A stretch of DNA of 64,000 nucleotides from Streptomyces sp. NBC_00193 (GCF_026342735.1 NZ_JAPEMM010000002.1:496001-560000), one strand, 5' to 3'. Positions 51,308-59,862 are shown, counted from the first letter of the stretch. Notes: generated from the letters alone by a model not told the origin. Translations and numbers: made by a program.

Positions 51308-52885
51308 TCACCCGCACTGGCCGGACCGGGGTCCGACGACGGTGGTTCCGGTGACGCGCGGCGCCGGTTCGTTGGCCTCGCAGCGCAGCGGTCCGACAAT
51401 CCGTCCGTCCGTGAACTCGACGCCTCCGGTGTTGGCTTCCAGGGTGACCGGACCGTTGATGGCGTTGCCGGCGCAGACGGGGGCCGCCCCCGCGTCCGCG
51501 GCGGAGCCGATCACCACGGAACCGCTGGTGTGGCGTACGCCGACCGGGCCGGCCAGTGTGGATCCGCAGAGGGACACGGCGAGCGCCCCGTCGGCGGAGA
51601 ACGGACCGGTGACGCTGCCGTCCGATACGGACAGCGCGCCGCCGGGCCGGACGGTGAGCGGACCGCTCTGGCTTCCGCCGGAGGCGATGCAGAGCGATTC
51701 CCCGGCCGCCACGGCCAGCGGTCCGCGGTGGTCGGTCGTGATGCAGGGCCGGCTGAATCCGACGGTGATGTCGGTCGGTTCACCGGTGGAGCTGCCCGTG
51801 TGGTCGGCGTCCGGGGCGTAGGAGGCGCTGATCCGGTGGGCGCCGGGGCGCAGGGCGCTGGTGCTGAAGCGGGCCTGTCCCCCGTCGAGCGCGACGGTGG
51901 CGAGCGGGGTGGTCCCCTCCGAGAAGGTGACGGTGCCGCCCGGGGCGGCGGCCGGGTTCTCGGAGCCCGTCACGGTCGCGGTCAGGGCGACGGCGTGCCC
52001 GAACAGCGGGGTGGCGGTGTCCGTGGTGAGGGTGGTTGACGTCCCGTAGCGGAAGGAGACGACGGCCTTGCCGTCTCCGTGCTGGACGCCCGGCTCCAGG
52101 AAGGCCTCGGAGACGCCGGCCTCGGCCGGGGCCGCGTAGCCGCTGCCGCCACCGCCGCCCGCTCCGTAGAGGTTGCCGGGGTTGCCGCCGCCGGAGCCGC
52201 CGCCACCGCCGCGCCAGCCGCCGCCACCGCCTCCGCCGCCGTTGCCTCCGCGGCCGCCGTTGCCTCCGGAGCCGGGGTTGGGCCGGCCGGTGTGCTGGTC
52301 GATGTCGCTGCCGTTGCCTCCCCCTGCGCCGATCGGGTTGGTGCGGGTGCCGGTGCCGTGCTGGGTCTGGGTTCCGCCGGTGCCCCCGGCGCCGGATCCC
52401 TCGGGGCCGCCGCCCTGGCCGCCGTTCTCGCCGGCGGGCCCGCCGCCGTTGCCGCCGCGCAGCAGGGGGCCGCCGTTGCCGGCGCCTCCCCGGGTGATCT
52501 GGACGGTCTGGCCGGGGGTCACGGCCAGGACCGCGTGGGTCCGGCCGCCGAGGCCGCCGGGTGCGCCCTCGTTCGGCGGGTTCGGGGAGACGAAGCCGGC
52601 GGCGCTGCCGCCTTCGGCTCCGTACAGGTCGACGGTGAGGGCGCTGACCCCGGCGGGCACGGTGAAGACGTCCGTGCCCGCGGTGGCGTACGTACAGGTG
52701 GGCGGCGAGCTGGTGAAGGCGCCCGCCGGGCCGCAGGGGCCGGACGGCGCGGCCGCCGGGTCGGCGGCCGCGGTGAGGGGTGCCACCAGGGCGGCGAGGA
52801 GGCCGGCCGTGCCGAGGACCAGTGCGGTCCGGGAGACGGGGTGGGCGGCGGGGTCGGCGGCGGGGGCGGGTCTGTGTGAAGTCAT
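51308..52885 (-). CDS. Secreted glycine-rich protein with Ig-like repeat
   Basis: The protein has 525 residues. After an extended signal peptide (hydrophobic run ~18-42) there is a domain resembling the glycine-rich bacterial surface domain: FTVPAGVSALTVDLYGAEGG, then a Gly/Asn/Ser-rich stretch (~130-250). An Ig-like bacterial domain of the Big_3 type follows (GHAVALTATVTG ... GTVTFSEGTTPLATVAL), and the last 130 residues hold repeated SGPLTVRPGGAL/SVTGPFSADG-like units. It should be a cell-surface or matrix protein. The gene precedes no partner on its own strand beyond the next secreted gene. Confidence 0.8.
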   Translation of the reverse strand: MTSHRPAPAADPAAHPVSRTALVLGTAGLLAALVAPLTAAADPAAAPSGPCGPAGAFTSSPPTCTYATAGTDVFTVPAGVSALTVDLYGAEGGSAAGFVSPNPPNEGAPGGLGGRTHAVLAVTPGQTVQITRGGAGNGGPLLRGGNGGGPAGENGGQGGGPEGSGAGGTGGTQTQHGTGTRTNPIGAGGGNGSDIDQHTGRPNPGSGGNGGRGGNGGGGGGGGWRGGGGGSGGGNPGNLYGAGGGGGSGYAAPAEAGVSEAFLEPGVQHGDGKAVVSFRYGTSTTLTTDTATPLFGHAVALTATVTGSENPAAAPGGTVTFSEGTTPLATVALDGGQARFSTSALRPGAHRISASYAPDADHTGSSTGEPTDITVGFSRPCITTDHRGPLAVAAGESLCIASGGSQSGPLTVRPGGALSVSDGSVTGPFSADGALAVSLCGSTLAGPVGVRHTSGSVVIGSAADAGAAPVCAGNAINGPVTLEANTGGVEFTDGRIVGPLRCEANEPAPRVTGTTVVGPRSGQCG

Positions 52886-52931
52886 GGTCCTGATCGGGGT
52901 GGTGGTGGAGGGACGGGGTAGGCCCTACCGC

Positions 52932-54011
52932 TCAGACGCCGTCGTCGGCGCACAGCGCCCAGGCGTCGGTGTAGGTGTTGGGGGAGCTTCCGCCGCCCGT
53001 GTGGGTGAAGGCCGTCCAGTGGGAGGCCGTGGTGGTCCCGTCGCCGACCGGGGTGCCGCCGGAGTTGCTGGGGTAGCTGCCGTTGAGGTGGTCGCCCGGC
53101 GAGCCCGGTCCGGTGAAGGCGGTGGTCGTCACGCTGCCGCCGCTGATGGCCGCGCCACCGCTGATCAGCTTGCCGTCGTTGCCGCCGCAGCCGACCGTCG
53201 CGGTCTGGCCCGACGTGGCCGCGGTCGGGCCGCTGACCTCGCTGTGGCGCACCTTGACCGTGGCGCCGCTGATGTCGATGTTGTTGCCGCTGCAGATCGC
53301 GTAGGCGTAGGTCGTGTTGCCGGTGCCGCCACCGCCGCCGTTCCAGCCGACGGCGGTCCAGGAGTCGGGGTTCGTCTCGCCGTCGGCCGCCGCCTTCTGG
53401 CCGTAGGCGTGTCCGGCGTCGTTGAAGGTGGGGAAGGAGGCGATCGGCTTCAGGCTGCCGACGTCCGCCGGGGTGATCCGGGCCCCGCCGCCGAGCAGGC
53501 GGGTGTTGGCCGGGCAGGTGGCGGTGACGAGGCCCACCGTGGAGGCCGCGGTGGGGCCGGCGACCTTGTTCATCACCACCTGGGTGTGGTTGATCAGGTT
53601 GCTGGTGAAGCACACCGCGTAAGGCGTGCTGGAGAACGAGGCGTTGACCGCGCCCCCGCTGCCGCCGATGCCGAGCCAGTGCGTCACGTCGGTGCCGACG
53701 ACACCCGTGGACCCGAGGTACTCGGTGGTGCCGTCGGGGCTGGGCGAGGTGCCGTTCACCTTGTTGCCGTTGGACGAAGTCCCGGTGCCGATGGCCTGGT
53801 TGATCCCGCCACCGGACATGAGCCCCGAGGAGCAGTCCGCGTGGGTGGAGATCTCGGCGAAGGTCGCCGCGGGTCCGGAGGTGGCCCCCGGAGTCTTCAC
53901 CGTCACGCCGACGGTGTAGGCGTAGGCCGATCCCGGCACCAGAAGGGCCAGGAGGGTGCCGATGACCAGTGACTTTCCTGCGACGGCGCGCCGCAGAACT
54001 GTCTTTGGCAT
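52932..54011 (-). CDS. Secreted protein with three repeated Cys/Gly domains
   Basis: The protein has 359 residues. Its signal peptide ends at about residue 31 (SAYAY). The mature part has three similar units, each opening with Cys then a GLMSGGG, RLLGGGA or KLISGGA motif and closing with a Trp-containing strand and a YAxC turn. I recognise no catalytic motif, so a structural or binding role is likely. It lies 46 bases upstream of the glycine-rich gene and may be in one operon with it. The AT-rich leader 54012-54268 holds no other gene. Confidence 0.75.
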   Translation of the reverse strand: MPKTVLRRAVAGKSLVIGTLLALLVPGSAYAYTVGVTVKTPGATSGPAATFAEISTHADCSSGLMSGGGINQAIGTGTSSNGNKVNGTSPSPDGTTEYLGSTGVVGTDVTHWLGIGGSGGAVNASFSSTPYAVCFTSNLINHTQVVMNKVAGPTAASTVGLVTATCPANTRLLGGGARITPADVGSLKPIASFPTFNDAGHAYGQKAAADGETNPDSWTAVGWNGGGGGTGNTTYAYAICSGNNIDISGATVKVRHSEVSGPTAATSGQTATVGCGGNDGKLISGGAAISGGSVTTTAFTGPGSPGDHLNGSYPSNSGGTPVGDGTTTASHWTAFTHTGGGSSPNTYTDAWALCADDGV

Positions 54012-54268
54012 GTAGTTTTCTCCCTCATCCAGAGTTGCGCATGCGGACTGTAAAAGTCCTTTTCATACGCATCTACAGCGAGAACGAGCTGTCTCACCTA
54101 GCAGATAAGTGGTTTGGTAAGGCCGGTCCGTCCGCCTGCACCTTTCAGCTCTCCTGAAAGGAATCATCGAAAACAATCGATGGACCTGAGCAGTCCTGGC
54201 GGGCGAGAGTCGAGACATCCCCCAAGCCCCAACGCCCTTTCTCCACAACGGAAAGCAGGCTTCCGCGC

Positions 54269-55462
54269 ATGCAGCTCCCGACCACCGACTTCGCCGCCGC
54301 GCCCTACGTGTCGGGCGACCCGCACGCCGACTACCGGGGCGGCACCTTCGACTTCTCCCACCTGACCGACCTCGCCGACAGGCGGCTCGGCGCGGGGGTC
54401 GTCGCCGCCAACGACGAGTTCTTCGCGGAGCGGGAGAACCTCCTGCTGCGCACCCCGGCCGTCTTCGACGTGCACGACCACGGCAACAAGGGCAAGGTGA
54501 TGGACGGTTGGGAGACCCGGCGGCGGCGCGGGGCGGGCGCGGACGAGCCGTTCCCCACGGACTCCGATCACGACTGGGCGCTGATCCGCCTCGGCTCCCC
54601 CGGCATCATCCGCGGGATCGTCGTCGACACCGCACACTTCCGGGGCAACCACCCGCAGCAGATCAGCGTGTGGGCGGCCGCCTTCGAAGGGACGCCCTCG
54701 ACGGCCGAACTCCTCGACCGGACGGACGCCTGGGAGGAGATCGTCCCCCGCACCCCGGTGTACGGCCACGCCGCGAACGGGTTCGCGGTCGGCTCCGGGC
54801 GCCGCTGGACGCACCTGCGGATCAATCAGCACCCCGACGGGGGCATCGCGCGCCTGCGGGTCCACGGTGAGGTGCTGCCCGACCCGGAATGGCTGGCCCT
54901 GCTCGGCACGGTGGACGTGGCCTGCGTGGTCAACGGCGGGGTCGTGGAGGAGGCCTCGGACGGCTTCTACTCCTCCCCCGGGAACACGATCATGCCGGGG
55001 CTGTCGCAGAAGCAGGACGACGGCTGGGAGACGCGCCGGCGCCGCGACAAGGGCAACGACTGGATCGCGTACCGGCTGGCCGGGCAGTGCGAGATCCGCG
55101 CGGTGGAGGTGGACACCGCGAACTTGAAGGGGAACTCGGCCGGCTGGGTGTCACTGTCCGTCAAGGACGGCGTGGACGGCGCGTGGACGCAGGTCCTCCC
55201 GCGCACCCGGCTGGAGCCCGACAGCCCGCACCGGTTGCCGCTCGCCGCGCCGGTCCTGGCCTCGCACGCCCGGATCGACGTCTACCCGGACGGCGGATTC
55301 GCCCGCCTGCGCCTGCACGGCCGCCTCACCGACGCCGGGGCCACTGCCCTCACCGCCCGCGCGGCGCGGGCGGCGAGGGCGGCGGGGGCAGCGGGGGCAG
55401 CGGGGGCAGCGGGGGCGGCGGGGGCAGCGGGGGCGGCGGGGGCAGCGACGACGACGCCCTGA
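54269..55462 (+). CDS. alc: Allantoicase
   Basis: The protein has 397 residues. Two jelly-roll domains each contain the allantoicase signature GWETRRRR (~83 and ~253) and paired DTAHFRGN/DTANLKGN motifs, with the conserved His and Glu residues present. The enzyme hydrolyses allantoate to ureidoglycolate and urea. The last 35 residues are an Ala/Gly repeat tail encoded by tandem 9-base units; a typical allantoicase ends near residue 360. No allantoinase, urease or regulator gene is adjacent, so the enzyme is an isolated copy here. The ATG has no strong ribosome site. Confidence 0.9.
   Translation: MQLPTTDFAAAPYVSGDPHADYRGGTFDFSHLTDLADRRLGAGVVAANDEFFAERENLLLRTPAVFDVHDHGNKGKVMDGWETRRRRGAGADEPFPTDSDHDWALIRLGSPGIIRGIVVDTAHFRGNHPQQISVWAAAFEGTPSTAELLDRTDAWEEIVPRTPVYGHAANGFAVGSGRRWTHLRINQHPDGGIARLRVHGEVLPDPEWLALLGTVDVACVVNGGVVEEASDGFYSSPGNTIMPGLSQKQDDGWETRRRRDKGNDWIAYRLAGQCEIRAVEVDTANLKGNSAGWVSLSVKDGVDGAWTQVLPRTRLEPDSPHRLPLAAPVLASHARIDVYPDGGFARLRLHGRLTDAGATALTARAARAARAAGAAGAAGAAGAAGAAGAAGAATTTP
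55381..55447 (+). repeat. 9-bp tandem repeat coding the Gly-Ala-Ala tail of allantoicase
   Basis: About seven copies of GCGGGGGCA or GCGGGGGCG units encode repeated Gly-Ala-Ala at the end of the gene. The unit is a multiple of three, so copy-number changes would keep the frame and vary the tail length. Confidence 0.8.
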
Positions 55463-55472
55463 CCACAGAAAA

Positions 55473-55509
55473 GGGCGGCGGCCCCGGCATACCGCCGGGG
55501 CCGCCGCCC
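55473..55509. terminator. Strong bidirectional terminator between allantoicase and ohr
   Basis: Perfect 16-base arms (55473-55488 and 55494-55509) with a 5-base loop lie between the two convergent stops. Confidence 0.85.
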
Positions 55510-55521
55510 TGAAGAACGGGA

Positions 55522-55932
55522 CTACTCGACCACGAGCTCCACGGGGATGTTGCCGCGCGTGGCCCGGGAGTAGGGGCAGACCTCGTGGGCCTGCTTGACC
55601 AGCAGGGTGCCGGTCTCGCCCATCAGGGCCTCGGGGAGTTCCACCCGCAGGACGACGGCCAGCCCGAAGCCCGCACCGTCCTTGCCGATGGAGACCTCCG
55701 AGGTCACCGAGATCTCGCTGGTGTCGACCTTGGCCTGGCGGCCGACCAGCCCGAGGGCGCTGGCGAAGCAGGCGGCGTACCCGGCTGCGAAGAGCTGCTC
55801 CGGGTTGGTGCCCAGACCGCTGCCACCGAGGGCCGGCGGCATGGCCAGCGCCAGGTCGATCTGACCGTCGGAGCTGACGGCGCGGCCTTCGCGGCCGTTG
55901 GCGGTGGCGACAGCGGTGTAGATCGCGTCCAT
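55522..55932 (-). CDS. ohr: Organic hydroperoxide resistance protein Ohr
   Basis: A thiol peroxidase of 136 residues. The two catalytic cysteines are Cys55 (GYAACFASA) and Cys119 (HEVCPYS), in the spacing of Ohr enzymes that reduce organic and fatty-acid peroxides with lipoyl thiols. ATG 55932 is preceded by GAGAGGAA. It is divergent from ohrR and shares a 26-base palindrome with it. Its -35 (TTGTGC, minus strand at 56020-56015) and -10 (CATATT at 55997-55992) are 17 bases apart, and the -35 lies inside the palindrome. Confidence 0.93.
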   Translation of the reverse strand: MDAIYTAVATANGREGRAVSSDGQIDLALAMPPALGGSGLGTNPEQLFAAGYAACFASALGLVGRQAKVDTSEISVTSEVSIGKDGAGFGLAVVLRVELPEALMGETGTLLVKQAHEVCPYSRATRGNIPVELVVE

Positions 55933-56002
55933 CTCGGGGGTTCCTCTCAAGGGGCGGAGGCGGGGCCGCCGACCGGTGACCTCGCTCCATCAATATGGCA
56001 CA

Positions 56003-56028
56003 CAATTCAGTTGTGCACAACTGAATTG
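56003..56028. promoter_or_regulatory. 26-bp perfect palindromic OhrR operator
   Basis: The palindrome centred at 56015/56016 has arms CAATTCAGTTGTG and CACAACTGAATTG. It lies between divergent ohr and ohrR and overlaps the ohr -35 box. OhrR-type repressors bind TACAATT-like palindromes, so this is a probable oxidant-responsive operator for both genes. Confidence 0.85.
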
Positions 56029-56059
56029 CCGACAGGGCACCCCGGGTACACTGGCCCCC

Positions 56060-56533
56060 ATGACCGAGCAATCGACCGACGCCCTCCCCGACCAGGACTT
56101 CCTGCGCCTCGACGGCCAGATCTGCTTCGCGCTCGGCGCGGCGAACCGGGCCTTCGGCGGGCTGTACCGGGTCGTCCTGAAGGACCTCGGGCTCACCTAC
56201 CCCCAGTACCTGGTGATGCTGGTGCTGTGGGAGCACGGAGAGCTGCCGGTCAAACAGCTCGGACAGCACCTGCGGCTCGATTCGGGCACGCTCTCGCCCC
56301 TCCTCAAGCGGCTGGAGGCGGCCGGCCTGATCGTGCGCGAGCGCAGCGCCGCCGACGAACGGTCCGTGCACGTACGCCCCACCGAGGCCGGTACGGCCCT
56401 GCGCGCGCGAGCCGTCGAGGTGCCCCGGCGCATCGCCGCCGCGACCGGCTTCGAACTCTCCGAGGTCAAGGACCTTCAGGACCGCCTGCGGCGGCTCACC
56501 GCCGCCCTCGACGCGGCGGTTCCGCCGGAGTAG
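56060..56533 (+). CDS. ohrR: MarR-family organic hydroperoxide sensor OhrR
   Basis: The protein has 157 residues with a winged HTH (LTYPQYLVMLVLWEHG, GQHLRLDSGTLSPLLKRLEAAGLI). The redox-sensing Cys22 is in DGQICFALGAANRAF, matching the N-terminal cysteine of OhrR. A TACACT -10 box at 56046-56051 ends eight bases before the ATG, so the message may be nearly leaderless. It overlaps the convergent cytochrome b gene by 38 bases. Confidence 0.9.
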   Translation: MTEQSTDALPDQDFLRLDGQICFALGAANRAFGGLYRVVLKDLGLTYPQYLVMLVLWEHGELPVKQLGQHLRLDSGTLSPLLKRLEAAGLIVRERSAADERSVHVRPTEAGTALRARAVEVPRRIAAATGFELSEVKDLQDRLRRLTAALDAAVPPE

Positions 56534-57212
56534 GACGCGGCCGTTCCACCGGAGCAGGGCGTACGGCCCGCGCGGCGGAGGCTCCGTGCGGGCGCCACAG
56601 CGGGTGCTCGCGCCGAGCCCAGTCGGCGGCCACCGAGCCCGTGCGCATGCCGCGCCGGGCCTCCGGATCGCCGACGGCCATCATGACGTGGCCCACGACG
56701 GCCACGGTCATCGCGAGGGCCAGCCAGTCGTGGACGAAGGTGGCCCCGGTCCGCCAAGGCAGCGGGGCCAGGTCGGTGAACCACATCAGCAGACCGGTGC
56801 CCAGCATCACGAGGGCGGCCCCGGCGCTCCAGCTCGCGTAGAGCTTCTGCCCGGCGTTGAACTTGCCGGCCGGGCGCACGCCCGGCCGGCGGTCGCGGCG
56901 CAGGGCGGAGCGCAGCCAGGTGCGGTCGTGCGGGCCGAAGCGGTTCAGCCGGCGCAGGTCCCCGCGGAAGGCCCGGGAGCCGAGCCCGAGCAGGACGGGG
57001 ACCGGGATCAGCAGTCCGGACCACTCGTGGACGGTGACCACGAGGTGGCGGCGGCCGACGAGTTCGGCGAGGGGCGGCAGGTAGAGGCAGGCCGCGCTCG
57101 CCAGGCACACGACCGTCAGGGTGGCGGTGGCCAGGTGGACCAGCCGTACGGCGGGGCTGAACCGGCCCACGCGGGCGGGCTGCTCGGCCGGGGGTTCAGA
57201 CGGTCGGGGCAT
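56496..57212 (-). CDS. Membrane cytochrome b (MsrQ-like/formate dehydrogenase gamma type)
   Basis: The protein has 238 residues with about four membrane helices (near 25-47, 60-80, 130-150 and 160-180). Candidate heme ligands are His26 (VRLVHLATA), His62 (TVHEWSG), His160 (FVHDWLA) and His174 (VGHVMMA), two pairs at the right spacing. The Pro/Arg-rich C-terminus overlaps the ohrR gene by 38 bases. It lies immediately downstream of the molybdopterin oxidoreductase gene and overlaps it by 17 bases, so it probably anchors and reduces that enzyme. Confidence 0.82.
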   Translation of the reverse strand: MPRPSEPPAEQPARVGRFSPAVRLVHLATATLTVVCLASAACLYLPPLAELVGRRHLVVTVHEWSGLLIPVPVLLGLGSRAFRGDLRRLNRFGPHDRTWLRSALRRDRRPGVRPAGKFNAGQKLYASWSAGAALVMLGTGLLMWFTDLAPLPWRTGATFVHDWLALAMTVAVVGHVMMAVGDPEARRGMRTGSVAADWARREHPLWRPHGASAARAVRPAPVERPRPTPAEPPRRGRR

Positions 57213-57978
57213 CGTCGCGTCCGTTCGACTTGCCGACCCAGGCGTCGACGTCGTAGCCGAGTTTCTCCCAGTAGCCGGGCTGCACGTCCGGGGTGAGCGT
57301 GATGCCCGACAGCCATTTCGCCGACTTGTAGAAGTACATGGGGGCCGCGTAGAGGCGGACCGGGCCGCCGTGCGCGTGGCTCAGCGGCTTGTCCTGCATG
57401 TTCAGGGCCACCATGACGTCCTCGCGGCGGGCCTGCGGGAGCGTGAGGCTCTCGGTGTAGGTGCCGTCGAAGCAGGTGAACCGGATCGCGCGGGCCTCGG
57501 GGCGCACCCCGGCCGCGTCCAGCAGCCGGAAGAGCGGGACGCCCTCGAAGGGGGTCTCGGGGACCCGCCAGCCCGTCACGCACTGGACGTCGCGGACGAT
57601 CCGGGTCTGCGGCAGGGCGCGCAGTGCGTCGAGGGTGTACGTGACCGGGCGCTCGACCAGGCCGTCGACGGTCAGCCGGTAGTCGGCCGGGCCGCGTTCG
57701 GGGACCGAGGAGGCGACCGAGTAGTACCGGAACCCGCCGCCGCCCGGCAGCAGTCCGGTCAGCCCGGTGGGGTCCTTGCTCGCGGCCGCGCCCAGCACGG
57801 CATCGAACCCCGACTGGAGCTTCGGCGCGAGGGCCAGACCGAGGGCGCCGAGCCCCACCATGCCGAGGACCAGCCGCCGCCCCACGGGGACACCGCGGCC
57901 GTCGGGGTCGGGGGCGGGGGCGGAATCGGGGTCGAGGTCGAGGTCGGGGTCCGGGCCTGGCTGCTGGTCTGTGCTCAC
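57196..57978 (-). CDS. Molybdopterin-dependent oxidoreductase (sulfite oxidase fold, MsrP/YedY-like)
   Basis: The protein has 260 residues. A Pro/Asp-rich leader (DPDLDLDPDSAP) precedes an N-terminal hydrophobic anchor (VLGMVGLGALGLALAP). The Moco-binding Cys is in VRDVQCVTGW, and YDGTYTE-like FDGTYTESL and GGPVRLYAAPMYFYKSAKW are typical of the family. It is exported to the outer face by the anchor, not by a full twin-arginine leader as far as I can see. The GTG at 57978 is the likely start but lacks a strong ribosome site. The pairing with cytochrome b suggests repair of oxidised Met or a related reductase. Confidence 0.85.
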   Translation of the reverse strand: MSTDQQPGPDPDLDLDPDSAPAPDPDGRGVPVGRRLVLGMVGLGALGLALAPKLQSGFDAVLGAAASKDPTGLTGLLPGGGGFRYYSVASSVPERGPADYRLTVDGLVERPVTYTLDALRALPQTRIVRDVQCVTGWRVPETPFEGVPLFRLLDAAGVRPEARAIRFTCFDGTYTESLTLPQARREDVMVALNMQDKPLSHAHGGPVRLYAAPMYFYKSAKWLSGITLTPDVQPGYWEKLGYDVDAWVGKSNGRDDAPTV

Positions 57979-58093
57979 GTGCCGATTCGACCACCCGCGG
58001 CACCCCGGCGGCCAGGGTCCGCGCCCGCCCGTCAGACTTCCGTAAGACGCACCCACGCGCGCAGCCCACTCACGCGCCCGCTCCCGTACAGCC

Positions 58094-58130
58094 GTCCGGC
58101 CGGTCCCGCACTCGGCGGGACCGGCCGGAC
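58094..58130 (-). terminator. Stem-loop terminator after fprA
   Basis: Perfect 16-base arms (58094-58109 and 58115-58130) with loop ACTCG lie 14 bases beyond the fprA stop codon on the minus strand. Confidence 0.85.
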
Positions 58131-58143
58131 TGCGGGGGCCCGA

Positions 58144-59505
58144 CTACGCCCCGCTGGCCTTGAGCATGTCCTCGCGCTCGACGAGCTTCACGCGCTCGCG
58201 GCCCTGCGGCTCGCCCAGCGCCTTCTCCGCGGCGTCGAGCTTGTACCAGCCCTCCCACGTCGTGAAGCGGACCTCCTTCTGCGCGAGGAAGGTCTCGACC
58301 GCCTCCGGCTCGGGAGCGGCGGGCGTCAGCAGGTTGCCGGCCGCGTGGTCGGCGAGCAGGCTGGCGACCGTCTCGTTCGCGTCACCCTTGGTGTGGCCGA
58401 TCAGGCCGATGGGCCCGCGGCGGATCCAGCCGGTGACGTACGTGGACGCCAGGTGCGCGCCGGCCTCGATGACGCGGCCGGCCTCGTCCGGAACCGTGCC
58501 GGAGTCGACGTCCCAGGGCAGCTTGGGCAGCTCGTCGGAGAGGTAGCCGACGGCGCGGTACACGGACTGGACGTCCCAGTCGGTGAACGTGCCGGTGCCC
58601 TTGACGTTGCCGGTGCCGTCGAGCTCGGTGCGCTCGGTGCGCAGGCCCACGACCTTGCCGTCCTCGCCGAGGACCTCGGTGGGCGACTCGAAGAAGTGCA
58701 GGAAGAGCTTGTGCGGGCGCTCCCCTATGTCGCGGATCGCCCAGTTCTCCAGGGTCTTGGCGACCATGTCGGTCTGCTTGTTCTTGCGGCGCTCGGCGAT
58801 CGAGCCCTCGTCGTACTCGATGTCCTCGGGGTTGACGATGACCTCGATGTTCGGCGAGTGGTCGAGCTCGCGCAGCTCCATCGGGCTGAACTTGGCCTGC
58901 GCGGGGCCGCGACGGCCGAAGACGTGGACCTCGAGGGCCTTGTTGGCCTTGAGGCCGTCGTAGACGTTCGCCGGTATCTCGGTCGACAGCAGCTCGTCGG
59001 CGGTCTTGGCGAGGATCCGGGCCACGTCGAGGGCGACGTTGCCGACGCCGAGGACGGCGACCTTCTCGGCCTCCAGCGGCCAGGTGCGCGGCACGTCGGG
59101 GTGGCCGTCGTACCAGGAGACGAAGTCGGCGGCGCCGTAGGAGCCGTCGAGCTCGACACCGGGGATGGTGAGCGCGCGGTCCGCGGTGGCGCCGGTGGAG
59201 AAGATCACGGCGTCGTAGAAGGAGCGCAGCTCGTCCAGGCTGATGTCGTTCGGGTAGTCGACGTTGCCGAAGAGGCGGACCTGCGGCTTGTCGAGCACCT
59301 GGTGCAGGGCGGTGATGATGCCCTTGATGCGGGGGTGGTCGGGAGCGACGCCGTAGCGGATCAGACCGAAGGGGGCCGGCATCCGTTCGAAGATGTCGAT
59401 GGACACACCCGGCTCGGCGGCCGCCTCGGACTTCAGCAGGGCGTCGGCGGCGTAGATGCCGGCGGGGCCGGCACCGACGATTGCTACCCGCAGGGGGCGA
59501 GGCAT
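58144..59505 (-). CDS. fprA: Ferredoxin-NADP+ reductase (FprA family)
   Basis: The protein is about 453 residues. The FAD-binding motif is VAIVGAGPAGIYAA (8-21). GVGNVALDVARIL provides the NADPH-binding loop, and the C-terminus contains GWIRRGPIGLIG. This is the glutathione-reductase-like FprA type of Mycobacterium and Streptomyces, which feeds ferredoxins and P450s. The two P450 genes in this window lie 10-40 kb away, so partnering is possible but unproven. AAGGGAA is nine bases before ATG 59505. A probable iron box lies upstream. Confidence 0.92.
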   Translation of the reverse strand: MPRPLRVAIVGAGPAGIYAADALLKSEAAAEPGVSIDIFERMPAPFGLIRYGVAPDHPRIKGIITALHQVLDKPQVRLFGNVDYPNDISLDELRSFYDAVIFSTGATADRALTIPGVELDGSYGAADFVSWYDGHPDVPRTWPLEAEKVAVLGVGNVALDVARILAKTADELLSTEIPANVYDGLKANKALEVHVFGRRGPAQAKFSPMELRELDHSPNIEVIVNPEDIEYDEGSIAERRKNKQTDMVAKTLENWAIRDIGERPHKLFLHFFESPTEVLGEDGKVVGLRTERTELDGTGNVKGTGTFTDWDVQSVYRAVGYLSDELPKLPWDVDSGTVPDEAGRVIEAGAHLASTYVTGWIRRGPIGLIGHTKGDANETVASLLADHAAGNLLTPAAPEPEAVETFLAQKEVRFTTWEGWYKLDAAEKALGEPQGRERVKLVEREDMLKASGA

Positions 59506-59555
59506 GGCTGGGTTCCCTTCGAACGACGGATACTCGATCAAGAAGAACCCTAAGC

Positions 59556-59574
59556 TAAGGGCAGCCTAACCCGG
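59556..59574 (-). promoter_or_regulatory. IdeR/DmdR-type iron box upstream of fprA
   Basis: On the minus strand the 19-base site reads CCGGGTTAGGCTGCCCTTA. It matches 13 of the 18 specified bases of the IdeR/DmdR consensus with the core GGTTAGGCT intact. It lies 51 bases upstream of the fprA start, where a divalent-metal-dependent repressor could block transcription in iron-replete cells. Confidence 0.6.
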
Positions 59575-59609
59575 CACCCACCCCCTGGTTATGCCCCTAT
59601 AACCAAACC

Positions 59610-59801
59610 TTATGACTTCCCCAAGCCTTGGTTGGGGTCGGCGTGATCCTTGCGGGCCGTGAGCTGCCCCTGGAGGAAAGCGTCCATATCGGGAGAGTAC
59701 GGACCGCCGTGGTCGAAGAGCAGCTCCGTGATGCGCCGCCATTCCGCGACGGCGGCACGGGTGGCGGCGTCGGCGTTCTCCAGGTCGCCCGCGGTCTCCA
59801 C
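59610..59801 (-). CDS. Small conserved-looking protein
   Basis: The protein has 63 residues with the pattern RAAVAEWRRITELLFDHGG and DAFLQGQLTARKDHADP. The GTG at 59801 is the only start in the frame before an upstream stop; the preceding Arg/Gln-rich sequence has none. The third-position bias supports coding. I do not know the function. It lies 61 bases after the lipoprotein gene on the same strand. Confidence 0.6.
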   Translation of the reverse strand: METAGDLENADAATRAAVAEWRRITELLFDHGGPYSPDMDAFLQGQLTARKDHADPNQGLGKS

Positions 59802-59862
59802 GGCGGCGCGTCGTCGGTCACGGCGGTTCTGCCTCTGCTTCCTGTCGGGGGACGGCCCGGGG

